DNA of 64,000 bases from Bacillus luti (GTDB lineage: Bacteria > Bacillota > Bacilli > Bacillales > Bacillaceae_G). The stretch spans positions 33,696 to 97,695 of the forward strand of contig NZ_MACI01000089.1 of NCBI RefSeq assembly GCF_001884105.1, read 5' to 3'. The notes under the pieces were generated by a model. It was not told the DNA's origin. It saw only the letters and a program-made list of their open reading frames with translations, and did no database searches. A program made the translations under genes and the position numbers. Positions 36,110 to 44,577 of this stretch are shown piece after piece; position 1 is the first letter of the stretch, and every line of letters starts with the position of its first letter.

Positions 36110-36328
36110 TTATTTCTCTTCTTTTTCTTTGTAGTTCAAAGCAATCTCTACTATTTCTTCTGGAGTTAAGTCTCTAAAATCCCAAAAAATCAAGTCACTC
36201 GGAGCTGGGTGAGGCACATTCGCCTTTAAGATATCAATATACTTACTACCCAACTCATCTGGTAATTTAGGATCACATATTTGTTCTACAAGTTTAATAA
36301 GCTCATCTTTAGTCATTTTACTGTTCAT
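36110..36328 (-). CDS. Colicin/pyocin-type DNase immunity protein
   Basis: 72 residues, somewhat shorter than Im2/Im9 (about 86). It carries the family pattern: KDELIKLVEQICDP near the start, HPAPSDLIFWD (Im9 equivalent HPSGSDLIYYP), and the final helix TPEEIVEIALNYKEK. It should bind and block the HNH DNase encoded just upstream. ATG 36328 follows AAGGGG. The 20-base spacing to the toxin stop marks a toxin-immunity pair. Confidence 0.87.
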   Translation of the reverse strand: MNSKMTKDELIKLVEQICDPKLPDELGSKYIDILKANVPHPAPSDLIFWDFRDLTPEEIVEIALNYKEKEEK

Positions 36329-36348
36329 GTTATCTACCCCTTATAAAT

Positions 36349-36714
36349 TTATAACCCTTTTTTTCCAAAATGATAAGCAGGGTCTAAAATGGTTTGGTGA
36401 GTCTTAGGAGATACAATAATTAAGTTATCAAGGTTATAGACATCGCCCCCTTGATGAATAGGTTGCTTGTGGTGTAAGACATACACTTTATGTGCTCCAT
36501 ACTGCTCTGATCCGGGAGTATAAGGTGCTTTACCTTCCAGCATCCTCATCCTGTTCATGCGATTAAATTCGTTTGCGTAGCTCGAATCAGCAACTGTTTT
36601 CCAAAACTCAGCTCTAAATTCATCGAATGATTTGAATTCCTTTCCAACCAACTTATTTCGAATTTCTTGCGGAATAACACCAATTGTCCCATCGTATAAA
36701 CCCTTTCTATATTT
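36349..36714 (-). pseudogene. 5'-truncated colicin-type HNH DNase toxin domain
   Basis: The open frame runs from a stop at 36715-36717 to 36349. It has no ribosome site, and the only starts are internal (TTG 36651). Residues before that TTG are still toxin-like (LYDGTIGVIPQEIRNKLVGK), so the delivery part of a larger toxin has been lost. The HNH motif VLHHKQPIHQGGDVYNLDNL matches colicin E9-type DNases. The usual final His of H-x3-H after THQ is absent, and a later His (AYHFGKK) may replace it. Together with the immunity gene it is an orphan toxin tip. The truncation falls about 10 bases before repeat copy 2. Confidence 0.82.
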
Positions 36715-36723
36715 CTATGAACG

Positions 36724-36891
36724 TATTAAAGAAGGGGAGTGCCTAATATGTATGTCCATTATCCTATTGTTCTTTATAGGAACTCTCCTGGGAAAATATT
36801 GCGGATATAATTATAACAATAAATGGTTAAAGTTTCCTCGAAAAAATGTATTTTACAACATATGTGTTTGTTAGAGTTCTCAATAGGTAAT
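36724..36891. repeat. 168-bp direct repeat, copy 2
   Basis: Ungapped match to 35499-35666 at an offset of 1225 bases. The pair brackets the endolysin fragment and the DNase/immunity pair. The same 40-residue frame occurs at 36752-36874. Confidence 0.92.
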
Positions 36892-37071
36892 CCCGATAAT
36901 ACCTATTTATTGTGGGAATTTATGTTGAATGAATGGTTTTTAAAATGAAAATCGCCCTAGTACAGTTTAATTAAAAGGCTATTATTTGCTCACATTTTGC
37001 TCACAAATAATATGAAAACACGTGAATTAAGATGAAATTTCCTTTTGGAATAGAATATAATATAACAAATA

Positions 37072-37116
37072 AAAAGTGTCACAAATGCTTGTATAACAGG
37101 CATTTGTGACACTTTT
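37072..37116. repeat. Dispersed hairpin repeat, copy C
   Basis: AAAAGTGTCACAAATGC / GCATTTGTGACACTTTT, a perfect stem. On the minus strand it lies past the stop of the toxin region, and on the plus strand it faces the next gene's end, so it may serve as a terminator. Confidence 0.85.
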
Positions 37117-37146
37117 ATCGTTTTATAAAACATAAAATGAACAACC

Positions 37147-37959
37147 CTAAAACTGCTCATTCTTCTCCCAAGATTCTACAATATAATGCGCAATCGTCGG
37201 ATTAAATCCTTTCCCAACTAAAAACATAATTGCAGCAACTTCAGTTAAAGCGTGTTTATGTGATGTATGTTTTGCTTCATTTAAACCGTAATCTACCCAA
37301 GGTTTTACGAAATCTAGCACAGGCTTTTTAAAAGGTAAGAACTGTGTACCGACAACTTGCTGGATTTGTTGTTGCGTAGGTTCTGTTATAGGGCCAGGTG
37401 GTAAAATTTGTGGCTGTGTAATATCTAATGTTGGTCCTGGTGGTAAAATTTGTGGTTGCGTTGGATCAATTGTTGGTGGTTTAGGTGGTGAAACACGTGC
37501 GTCGTAGTTTGGTTGATACATTTGTTGTTGGTATTGCGGTTGTTGTGGCTGAGTTGGATATGGATTTTGTTGAAATTGTTGTTCTTGAGTTTGCGGTGCT
37601 ACATATGGATTTTGTTGAAATTGTTGTTCTTGAGTTTGCGGTACTACATATGGATTTTGTTGAAATTGTTGTTCTTGAGTTTGCGGTACTGCATATGGAT
37701 TTTGTTGAAATTGTTGTTCTTGAGTTTGCGATTCTGCATATGGATTTTGAGGATATTCAAAATTTGGACGTGTGTCATAAGGGTTTTGAGGGTATCCAGG
37801 TCCTTGGTTCTGTGGTGTTGCATATGGATTTTGTTCATATTGTTGCTCTTGCTGTTGTAACTCTTGTTCTTCATATTGTTCTGTATATCTTTGTTCTTGC
37901 TCCTGTTGCTGAGGGTAAAATGGTTGCCTTGGGTAAGGCGGTTGATTATTATAGAACAT
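37147..37959 (-). CDS. Gln/Pro/Tyr-rich repeat protein with conserved C-terminal domain
   Basis: 270 residues from ATG 37959 behind AAGGAGG. The in-frame start at 38010 precedes that site. Residues 1-190 are low-complexity, rich in Gln, Pro, Asn and Tyr, with 15-residue tandem units (QNPYVVPQTQEQQFQ). The last about 70 residues are ordinary sequence (FLPFKKPVLDFVKPWVDYGL, then LTEVAAIMFLVGKGFNP, YIVESWEKNEQF) and look like a helical domain. There is no signal peptide. The composition suggests a spore-coat or surface adhesive role, but I do not recognise the family. Confidence 0.75.
   Translation of the reverse strand: MFYNNQPPYPRQPFYPQQQEQEQRYTEQYEEQELQQQEQQYEQNPYATPQNQGPGYPQNPYDTRPNFEYPQNPYAESQTQEQQFQQNPYAVPQTQEQQFQQNPYVVPQTQEQQFQQNPYVAPQTQEQQFQQNPYPTQPQQPQYQQQMYQPNYDARVSPPKPPTIDPTQPQILPPGPTLDITQPQILPPGPITEPTQQQIQQVVGTQFLPFKKPVLDFVKPWVDYGLNEAKHTSHKHALTEVAAIMFLVGKGFNPTIAHYIVESWEKNEQF
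37561..37740. repeat. 45-bp tandem repeat, four units
   Basis: Four in-frame 45-base units coding 15 residues each, with one or two substitutions between units. Copy number is likely to vary among strains. Confidence 0.9.
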
Positions 37960-38068
37960 ATTTATTCCTCCTTCATGATGATGCCTACCACCTAGTGTAT
38001 GGGCGGACAAGAAAATATGTGATGAAAAAATGCGGGCGTGTTACAATAAGTAACTGGGTGAAGATAAA

Positions 38069-38716
38069 ATGACAAAACAAGAAAAAATTCAAAAAACAAT
38101 TACTTTTGTAAAACATATTTTAGAAAAAGATGCGAGTGGGCATGATTGGTATCATATTGAGCGCGTACATAAACTGGCGATTTCTTTATCTGAGCAAGAA
38201 GGGGGAAATCGTTTTATAATTGAAATGGCAGCATTACTTCACGATGTAGCAGATGAAAAGTTAAATGAAAGTGAAGAAGCAGGAATGAAAAAAGTTTCTG
38301 ATTGGTTAGAAGAATTACATGTAGATGGGGAAGAAGGGAAACATATTCTTCATATTATTGCTAACATGTCTTATAAGGGTGGACACGGCGGAGCAGTTGA
38401 GTCACTTGAAGGTAAAATTGTTCAAGATGCGGACCGTTTAGATGCCCTTGGAGCAATTGGAATTGCACGTACATTTGCATATGGCGGAGCGAAAGGGAGA
38501 TTAATGTATGATCCAACTATTCCGCCGCGTGAAGTAATGACGAAAGAAGAGTATAGAAAAAATAATGATCCATCTTTAAATCATTTTTATGAAAAATTAT
38601 TGAAATTAAAAGACTTAATGAATACGAATGCAGCAAAAAAAGAGGCTGAAGTTCGTCATTGTTATATGGAACAGTTTATTGAACAATTTATGAAAGAGTG
38701 GAATGCACAAATATGA
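38069..38716 (+). CDS. ypgQ: HD-domain phosphohydrolase (YpgQ family)
   Basis: 215 residues. Metal-binding HD pattern: HDWYHIERVHKLA (first His), LLHDVAD (HD pair), and a later Asp in QDADRLDALGAIGIARTFAYGG. YpgQ of B. subtilis is a nucleotide pyrophosphohydrolase of this family. The gene overlaps the start of the ABC-F gene by four bases (ATGA), indicating coupling. Confidence 0.9.
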   Translation: MTKQEKIQKTITFVKHILEKDASGHDWYHIERVHKLAISLSEQEGGNRFIIEMAALLHDVADEKLNESEEAGMKKVSDWLEELHVDGEEGKHILHIIANMSYKGGHGGAVESLEGKIVQDADRLDALGAIGIARTFAYGGAKGRLMYDPTIPPREVMTKEEYRKNNDPSLNHFYEKLLKLKDLMNTNAAKKEAEVRHCYMEQFIEQFMKEWNAQI

Positions 38717-40608
38717 AAATGTTAACTGTGGAGAACTTATCAAAATCATATGGAGAAAAGCCGTTATTTGATGGATTATCATGTAGTATTACAGAAGGAC
38801 AACGTGTCGGAATTATTGGTGTAAACGGTACTGGTAAATCGACATTATTAAAAATTATTGCAGGATTAGAAACTCCTGATACAGGTGATATGACGCATTC
38901 ACGTGGGTATACAATAAGTTATTTATCACAGCAACCAGAGTTTGATGAAAAACTAACAGTATTAGAGCAAGTGTTTCATGGTGATACACCTTTAATTCGT
39001 CTTCTTCGTGATTATGAAAAAGCACTGTTAAATATTGAAAAAGATCCAAGTAATGAAAAAGTACAGGAACAATTATTTGCAGTGCAGCAACGTATGGATG
39101 CAATGAGTGCATGGGAAGCAAATGCAAATGCGAAATCTCTTTTAACGAAATTAGGAATTACAGATTTCACTGCAATTGTTGGGAATTTATCTGGTGGACA
39201 GAAAAAACGTATCGCAATGGCACAATGTTTTATTGAAACACCTGATTTATTAATTTTAGACGAGCCTACGAACCATCTTGACCATGAGACAGTTGAATGG
39301 TTAGAAGAATATTTAGCAAGATATACAGGTGCGGTATTACTTGTTACCCATGATCGTTATTTCTTAGATCGTGTGACGAATCGTATTTTCGAATTAGACA
39401 ACGGAAAGCTATATAGTTATGAAGGTAACTATAGTACGTTTCTAGAGGCGAAAGCACTTCGTGAAGAACAAGAAATTGCGCAAGAATCAAAACGTCAAAA
39501 CTTATATCGTCGTGAACTAGCATGGATTCGCCGTGGGGCAAAAGCTCGTTCAACAAAACAAAAAGCACGTATTCAGCGTTTTGACGAATTAAAAGGGCAA
39601 GAAGGACCAGCTGCAAAACAGTCAGTTGATATTGCACTAAGTGGAAGTCGCCTAGGAAAGAAAGTACTTGAGTTAAAAGATGTAACGAAAAAATTTGGCG
39701 ATAAGACGGTATTACATAATTTTAATCATATTGTGAAACCGGGTGATCGTATTGGAATTATTGGGGCGAATGGAAGCGGGAAATCTTCCCTATTAAATAT
39801 GCTTGCAGGTAAGTTATCTCCTGATAGTGGTGAAGTTGAGGTAGGACAAACTGTAAAAGTTGCTTATTATACGCAAGAAAATGAAGAGATGAATTTAAAT
39901 CAGCGTATGATTGAATATATTAAAGAGATTGCAGAAGTTATTCATACGACAGATGGAAAAGTAATTGGTGCATCTCAAATGTTAGAACGTTTCTTATTCC
40001 CGACTCATTCACATGGTACACCGCTTGGTAAACTATCTGGTGGTGAAAGAAGACGTTTATACTTATTACGTATATTAATGGGAGAACCGAACGTACTTTT
40101 ACTTGATGAACCTACGAACGATCTAGATACACAAACATTAACAGTACTAGAAGATTATTTAGAAGATTTCCCAGGTGTCGTTTTAACTGTATCGCATGAC
40201 CGTTACTTCTTAGATAAAGTAGTAGATGAACTGTTCATCTTTACTGGCGGAGGCGAAGTGCGTGAGTTCCTAGGTAGTTATACAGATTATTTAGAAATGG
40301 AAAAAACGAGAGAACTTATAGAGAAAGCGGAAGTTCAAAAAGAGAAAAAAGTAGTAGAAGAAGCTCCAAAACAACAACGTAAACGTAAACTTTCATACAA
40401 TGAGCAGCGTGAATGGGAAACGATTGAAGATACAATTGCCGAACTTGAAGAGAAAATTGAGTCAATTGGAGAAGAACTTGCGAAAGTTGGATCTGACTTC
40501 ACAAAGGCACAAGAATTATCTGAAGCACAGCAGAAAACAGAAGAAGAGCTAGAAAAAAAGATGGAAAGATGGAGTGAACTATCAGACATCGTTGAAGGTT
40601 TAAAATAA
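38713..40608 (+). CDS. ABC-F family ATPase (Uup/YfmR-like)
   Basis: 631 residues from ATG 38713, which overlaps the ypgQ stop. A frame back to 38698 has no better site. There are two ABC domains without membrane segments: GVNGTGKST, LSGGQKKR and LDEPTNHLDH, then GANGSGKSS, LSGGERRR and LDEPTNDLDT. An ABC-F linker with RRGAKARSTKQKARI lies between them. A C-terminal coiled coil (about 545-631) is the Uup/YfmR hallmark. ABC-F proteins act on ribosomes to resolve stalled or difficult translation. Confidence 0.92.
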   Translation: MKMLTVENLSKSYGEKPLFDGLSCSITEGQRVGIIGVNGTGKSTLLKIIAGLETPDTGDMTHSRGYTISYLSQQPEFDEKLTVLEQVFHGDTPLIRLLRDYEKALLNIEKDPSNEKVQEQLFAVQQRMDAMSAWEANANAKSLLTKLGITDFTAIVGNLSGGQKKRIAMAQCFIETPDLLILDEPTNHLDHETVEWLEEYLARYTGAVLLVTHDRYFLDRVTNRIFELDNGKLYSYEGNYSTFLEAKALREEQEIAQESKRQNLYRRELAWIRRGAKARSTKQKARIQRFDELKGQEGPAAKQSVDIALSGSRLGKKVLELKDVTKKFGDKTVLHNFNHIVKPGDRIGIIGANGSGKSSLLNMLAGKLSPDSGEVEVGQTVKVAYYTQENEEMNLNQRMIEYIKEIAEVIHTTDGKVIGASQMLERFLFPTHSHGTPLGKLSGGERRRLYLLRILMGEPNVLLLDEPTNDLDTQTLTVLEDYLEDFPGVVLTVSHDRYFLDKVVDELFIFTGGGEVREFLGSYTDYLEMEKTRELIEKAEVQKEKKVVEEAPKQQRKRKLSYNEQREWETIEDTIAELEEKIESIGEELAKVGSDFTKAQELSEAQQKTEEELEKKMERWSELSDIVEGLK

Positions 40609-40683
40609 AAACAAGCTGCATATATTGAAAAGTAAAGAGAAAAACTTTACACTATTGGTAGAACCTATTTTAGGAGGGAAAAA

Positions 40684-41415
40684 ATGAGAACATCTAATCC
40701 AATGTTGAAAAAAGAGGCATTCCGTAAAGAGGGAGCAAGCGCTTCTGCGATGACGATTGGCGGAACAGTAGGCAAAACGTTCATTATGCTTATCTTGCTA
40801 CTTGCAACGTCTGTCTATTCATACATACAGATGATGCAGGGGACGATGAAGATGCCAGTATTAATTGGTGCTTTAATCGTTGCGGCAATCATCGCATTTG
40901 CGTCTATGTTCTTCCCGCGTATTTCACCTTTTGGTGCACCAATCTATGCAGCGGTAGAAGGGGTTGTGTTAGGAAGTATTTCAGCAGTTTATACAATGAA
41001 ATTTGGCGATTCTATCGTTTTAAATGCTGTATTACTAACAATCTCAATTCTATTTGCAATGTTAGTGTTATATGCAACACGTGTAGTAAAAGTAACGGAT
41101 AAATTCCGTACAGGCGTGATGGCAGCAACACTTGGAATTATGGTTATGTATTTAGTCGTATTTCTTCTAAACATGTTTGGTGTAACTGTGCCGTACATTC
41201 ACCAAGGTGGTACAATCGGTATTATTATTAGTGCAGTTGTTATCGTAGTTGCTGCATTAAACTTATTACTAGATTTCGATTTAATCGAAAATGGTGTACG
41301 TAGTCAAGCTCCGAAATATATGGAGTGGTACACTGCAATGGGACTAATGCTTACATTAGTATGGTTATACTTAGAAATTCTTCGTTTCGTTTCTTACTTT
41401 ACGAAAAATGACTAA
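40684..41415 (+). CDS. Bax inhibitor-1/YccA family membrane protein
   Basis: 243 residues with seven hydrophobic segments. The family features are the conserved Asp-containing LNLLLDFDLIENGVRSQAP between helices 6 and 7 and the final KYMEWYTAMGLMLTLVWLYLEILRF. Some members (B. subtilis YetJ) are pH-sensitive calcium leak channels. The role of this YccA-type member is unproven. ATG 40684 follows TAGGAGGG. A strong terminator follows. Confidence 0.9.
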   Translation: MRTSNPMLKKEAFRKEGASASAMTIGGTVGKTFIMLILLLATSVYSYIQMMQGTMKMPVLIGALIVAAIIAFASMFFPRISPFGAPIYAAVEGVVLGSISAVYTMKFGDSIVLNAVLLTISILFAMLVLYATRVVKVTDKFRTGVMAATLGIMVMYLVVFLLNMFGVTVPYIHQGGTIGIIISAVVIVVAALNLLLDFDLIENGVRSQAPKYMEWYTAMGLMLTLVWLYLEILRFVSYFTKND

Positions 41416-41416
41416 T

Positions 41417-41452
41417 AAAAAAATCCTGCATGAAATATGCAGGATTTTTTTA
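41417..41452. terminator. Terminator
   Basis: AAAAAATCCTGCAT / ATGCAGGATTTTTTT, a perfect stem with a 4-5 base loop. Confidence 0.92.
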
Positions 41453-41521
41453 TTTTCAAAGATAAATTGATGATATGGTATAATGTGGATGTTGATAACC
41501 TTAAATTGAAGGGGATGGAAC

Positions 41522-41776
41522 ATGATGAAAGAGAAAAAAGGGACTATAAAAAAACTATTTTCTAAAAGTTTTTTCATAGAACTAGATGATGCTTTAACAT
41601 ATCCATCATCAGAAGTTATTACTTCAGCTATCAAAGAGTATGCGATTGAATGTAATGAACAACTTAAATTTGAGAGTAAAGTAAAACCGATTACTTTTTA
41701 CATAAAAGATGTAATGTACCGTGTTGAAATAAAGATGGCTCGTGGAGGCTATTACATTTCCTGCAGTGAAGTATAA
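41522..41776 (+). CDS. Small DUF4318-like protein
   Basis: 84 residues. The pattern FSKSFFIELDDALTYPSSEVITSAIKEY, then KPITFYIKDVMYRVEIKMARGGYYISC, fits my memory of DUF4318 proteins found in B. cereus-group genomes. The function is unknown. Two ATGs (41522, 41525) are possible behind AAGGGGATGG. Confidence 0.7.
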   Translation: MMKEKKGTIKKLFSKSFFIELDDALTYPSSEVITSAIKEYAIECNEQLKFESKVKPITFYIKDVMYRVEIKMARGGYYISCSEV

Positions 41777-41781
41777 ATTTT

Positions 41782-41819
41782 GAAACCTTACATGTTTAAA
41801 GTATGTAAGGTTTCTTTTT
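41782..41819 (+). terminator. Terminator
   Basis: GAAACCTTACAT / ATGTAAGGTTTC stem with a 9-base loop, followed by TTTTT. Confidence 0.9.
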
Positions 41820-41934
41820 GGTTTTTATAAGATATAAAAAAATATTTTTTATTATAAAATATATTATTTTACATTTTTTACTCCTCACATATTTTTCTTT
41901 ACAATGAAGAAAAATATGTGAGGTGGTATAACTT

Positions 41935-42270
41935 ATGATGAATCGAGTTGTATTAATCGGTAGATTGACAAAGGAACCAGAATTATACTACACAAAACAA
42001 GGCGTCGCTTATGCACGAATATGTGTTGCGGTAAATAGAGGTTTTCGAAATAGTTTAGGTGAACAACAAGTCGATTTTATTAATTGTGTCGTTTGGCGAA
42101 GATCGGCTGAGAATGTAACTGAATATTGTACAAAGGGGTCACTTGTTGGGATTACCGGGCGTATTCAAACGAGTAATTACGATGATGAACAAGGAAAGAG
42201 AATATATAGAACGGAAGTTGTGATTGAGAGTATTACATTTTTGGAGAGAAGGCGGGAGGGGGCATCGTAA
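41935..42270 (+). CDS. ssbB: Single-stranded DNA-binding protein, short form (SsbB-like)
   Basis: 111 residues holding only the OB-fold: [33 protein letters not shown], then [40 protein letters not shown]. It lacks the Gly/Pro-rich acidic tail of the main SSB, like B. subtilis SsbB, which protects DNA during transformation. The gene name is by resemblance. ATG 41935 or 41938 follows GAGGTGG. A terminator follows. Confidence 0.88.
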   Translation: MMNRVVLIGRLTKEPELYYTKQGVAYARICVAVNRGFRNSLGEQQVDFINCVVWRRSAENVTEYCTKGSLVGITGRIQTSNYDDEQGKRIYRTEVVIESITFLERRREGAS

Positions 42271-42339
42271 TAAAATGAGGCTTTAAATAATAGGTTCGAT
42301 AGAATTCTATGAGAGTATTTTGATAAAACTTAAAGGAAT

Positions 42340-42378
42340 GGATAAAAAATATAGATTTATTTTTTATCCATTTTTATT
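42340..42378. terminator. Terminator between ssbB and the convergent gene
   Basis: GGATAAAAAATA / TATTTTTTATCC-like stem, with T-rich flank CATTTTTATT on the plus strand. Confidence 0.7.
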
Positions 42379-43153
42379 AGGTGTTGTTTTGTAATGTTTC
42401 CAAGCTTGAAAGTTGCGGGAAACCTGCACGACTCCACAACCATAATGGAGTATGGATATCAATTGGGGTCAAACCACTACCAGTCAGTACATTCTCCCAT
42501 ATCTCAGCTACTGTCTGTCGGTCCTCAGCAGTTCCAACTAATACCTTGGAAGAACATAGTCCTAACTTTACCGTAGCTTTCAAAATATGTGTATCCGGGG
42601 CTATAGTAATAAGTTCACGAGAATTCCAAGTGACATTTGCATAATTCTCCAAGGTATATAACCAGTAATTGAAGATTTTTGGTCCAGAAAGATAAGGGAA
42701 ATCAGATTTTCGTGTTCCTTGTATTATTTTCTTTAAGAAAGAAATATCAAATTGAACAGATTCAATAAGGCTTTGTACATTTCCCTTTGCTGAAGATTTT
42801 ACTATGCCATTTGCTACACGTTTCCAAATCTCTGGATGACGGTTAGGTTGTAATCCTACGCGATGAAAAAGTAACGAACTTCGGAGCAGATTAATATCGC
42901 TATTTGCAGCAGCGTGTAGATTGAAAATCCATTTTGTTTCTTCATCTTGATACGCTTTTACAGCGGATTCCCATAATGTATAGGAATTTCGTTGATAATT
43001 CAATGCCATAGTTAGTGTTAAAACATCCATTAATTCATCCTCTGGAATAACACCAATCAAAACGTCTTCAGGCATTGTTTCTCCACCTATAAGCCCTTGA
43101 GAGTGCATTTTTATCAGTGTTTTTACATTTTTTAAAAGTCTCTCTCTTTCCAT
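42377..43153 (-). CDS. Uncharacterised 258-residue protein
   Basis: Soluble, mostly helical, no signal peptide. The stretch FPYLSGPKIFNYWLYTLENYAN followed by ITIAPDTHILKATVKLGL faintly recalls helix-hairpin-helix DNA glycosylases (substrate lid, then an Asp-containing segment), but I cannot see the full catalytic set, so I make no functional claim. ATG 43153 has an adequate GGAGG upstream. It stands alone, facing ssbB. Confidence 0.7.
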   Translation of the reverse strand: MERERLLKNVKTLIKMHSQGLIGGETMPEDVLIGVIPEDELMDVLTLTMALNYQRNSYTLWESAVKAYQDEETKWIFNLHAAANSDINLLRSSLLFHRVGLQPNRHPEIWKRVANGIVKSSAKGNVQSLIESVQFDISFLKKIIQGTRKSDFPYLSGPKIFNYWLYTLENYANVTWNSRELITIAPDTHILKATVKLGLCSSKVLVGTAEDRQTVAEIWENVLTGSGLTPIDIHTPLWLWSRAGFPQLSSLETLQNNT

Positions 43154-43446
43154 GTAATATCCTCCAAGACCTCTTCTACTTATAAAGTTTCCTATAAAAC
43201 GAACTTTCTGTTGCTTATACAGTTGACTCTTTTAATGTACGACAAAGAAAACAAATTCCCTCCATAAATAAAAAACAATCGAAAATGACAGGTTTTAAAA
43301 TTACATTCCTAATTTGAAATGCCAAGAAAGAATGAAATAGTATGGTAGCGGGAAGAAAGTAGTAAAATTAAGCATCCGAGTAGGAGTATAGAGTGATAAC
43401 ATGTTACAATACACCTAAGAACACGCAATAAAGGAGAGTTTTTTAC

Positions 43447-44574
43447 GTGAAGATTAAAGCAATTGAACCGACGCCAAGTCCAAATACAATGAAGGTTATT
43501 TTGAATGAAGTATTACCATCAGGAGCGCGTAATAATTATACAAATGAAAATAAAGAACAAGCACCAATGCAAGTGCAAGAAATTTTAAAAATTGAAGGCA
43601 TTAAAGGTGTATATCATGTAGCTGATTTTTTAGCGGTGGAGCGAAATGCAAAGTATGACTGGAAAGTTTTATTACAACAAGTTCGTGCTGTTTTCGGTGA
43701 AGAAGTAGTGGGAGAAAGTGAAGAACAACAACTTGCTCATTTTGGAGAAGTGAAAGTGTTTGTTCAAATGTTCTTTACAATTCCAATGCAAGTAAAGTTA
43801 ACAGATGGAACGACGGAAGAACGTGTTGGTTTACCTGACCGTTTTAAAGAATCAATTATGAAAGTTCAAATGTCTGCACCAAACGTTGTGAAAGAACGTA
43901 AATGGGTGGAACAAAGTACACGTTACGGTAATTTTGAAGAAATCGGGAAAGAAGTAGTAGAAGAGATTGTTGCTGCTTTTTCAGAAGAACGTGTAAATGA
44001 AACGGTTAAAGAATTATTAAATCAGGCAGGTGCTGTTGAAGTAACGATTCAAAAGCGTGAGCCATATAAAGTAACAGAAGAGATGATGAAAGATGCTGAC
44101 TGGAAAAACCGTTTTGCAGCATTAGAACAAATGGATCCTACAGAAGACGATATTCCAGTGTTGAAGATGGCGTTAGATGATGAAAAAGTTTCAATCCGTC
44201 GTTTAGCAACAGCATACTTAGGTATGGTAAAAGGTGAAGAAGTATTACCGTTATTATATAAAGCACTATTAGACCGTTCAGTAAGTGTTCGCCGTACAGC
44301 GGGCGATTGCTTATCAGATGTAGGTGATCCAGCAGCAATGTTCGTTATGATTAAATCTCTGAAAGATTCAAGTAAATTAGTACGCTGGCGTGCAGCAATG
44401 TTCTTATTTGAACTCGGAGATGAAAGTGCGATTCCAGCATTAAAAGCAGCGCAAGATGATCCAGAGTTTGAAGTAGCGATGCAAGCGCGTCTAGCATTAG
44501 AGCGTATTGAAGGCGGAGAAGAAGCAAAAGGTTCTGTATGGAAACAAATGACGGAGTCTCGTAAAGGGGAATAA
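43447..44574 (+). CDS. ypgR: CvfC/YpgR-type virulence-factor homologue with HEAT-like repeats
   Basis: 375 residues starting at GTG 43447 behind AAAGGAGAG. The N-terminal part (MKIKAIEPTPSPNTMKVIL...GIKGVYHVADFLAVER) is an NifU-N/scaffold-like domain. The C-terminal third shows HEAT-like repeats (ALDDEKVSIRRLATAYLGM; ALLDRSVSVRRTAGDCLSDVGDPAA; SLKDSSKLVRWRAAMFLFELGDESA). Homologues are B. subtilis YpgR and Staphylococcus CvfC. The molecular role is unsettled. Three bases separate it from the DUF393 gene, so they are co-transcribed. Confidence 0.88.
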   Translation: MKIKAIEPTPSPNTMKVILNEVLPSGARNNYTNENKEQAPMQVQEILKIEGIKGVYHVADFLAVERNAKYDWKVLLQQVRAVFGEEVVGESEEQQLAHFGEVKVFVQMFFTIPMQVKLTDGTTEERVGLPDRFKESIMKVQMSAPNVVKERKWVEQSTRYGNFEEIGKEVVEEIVAAFSEERVNETVKELLNQAGAVEVTIQKREPYKVTEEMMKDADWKNRFAALEQMDPTEDDIPVLKMALDDEKVSIRRLATAYLGMVKGEEVLPLLYKALLDRSVSVRRTAGDCLSDVGDPAAMFVMIKSLKDSSKLVRWRAAMFLFELGDESAIPALKAAQDDPEFEVAMQARLALERIEGGEEAKGSVWKQMTESRKGE

Positions 44575-44577
44575 TGT

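Noticed and set aside
37561-37740. Regular repeats that could suggest a CRISPR array
   Set aside because: The 45-base units are contiguous, without unique spacers, and stay in frame within a clear protein gene.
37485-38072. Long plus-strand frame opposite the Gln-rich repeat gene
   Set aside because: Repetitive Val/Leu/Phe product that is the mirror of the 45-bp repeats. No ribosome site.
42377-43153. Assignment as a DNA glycosylase
   Set aside because: Only a faint helix-hairpin-helix resemblance. No complete hairpin motif followed by catalytic Lys/Asp could be located, so it is left as unknown.
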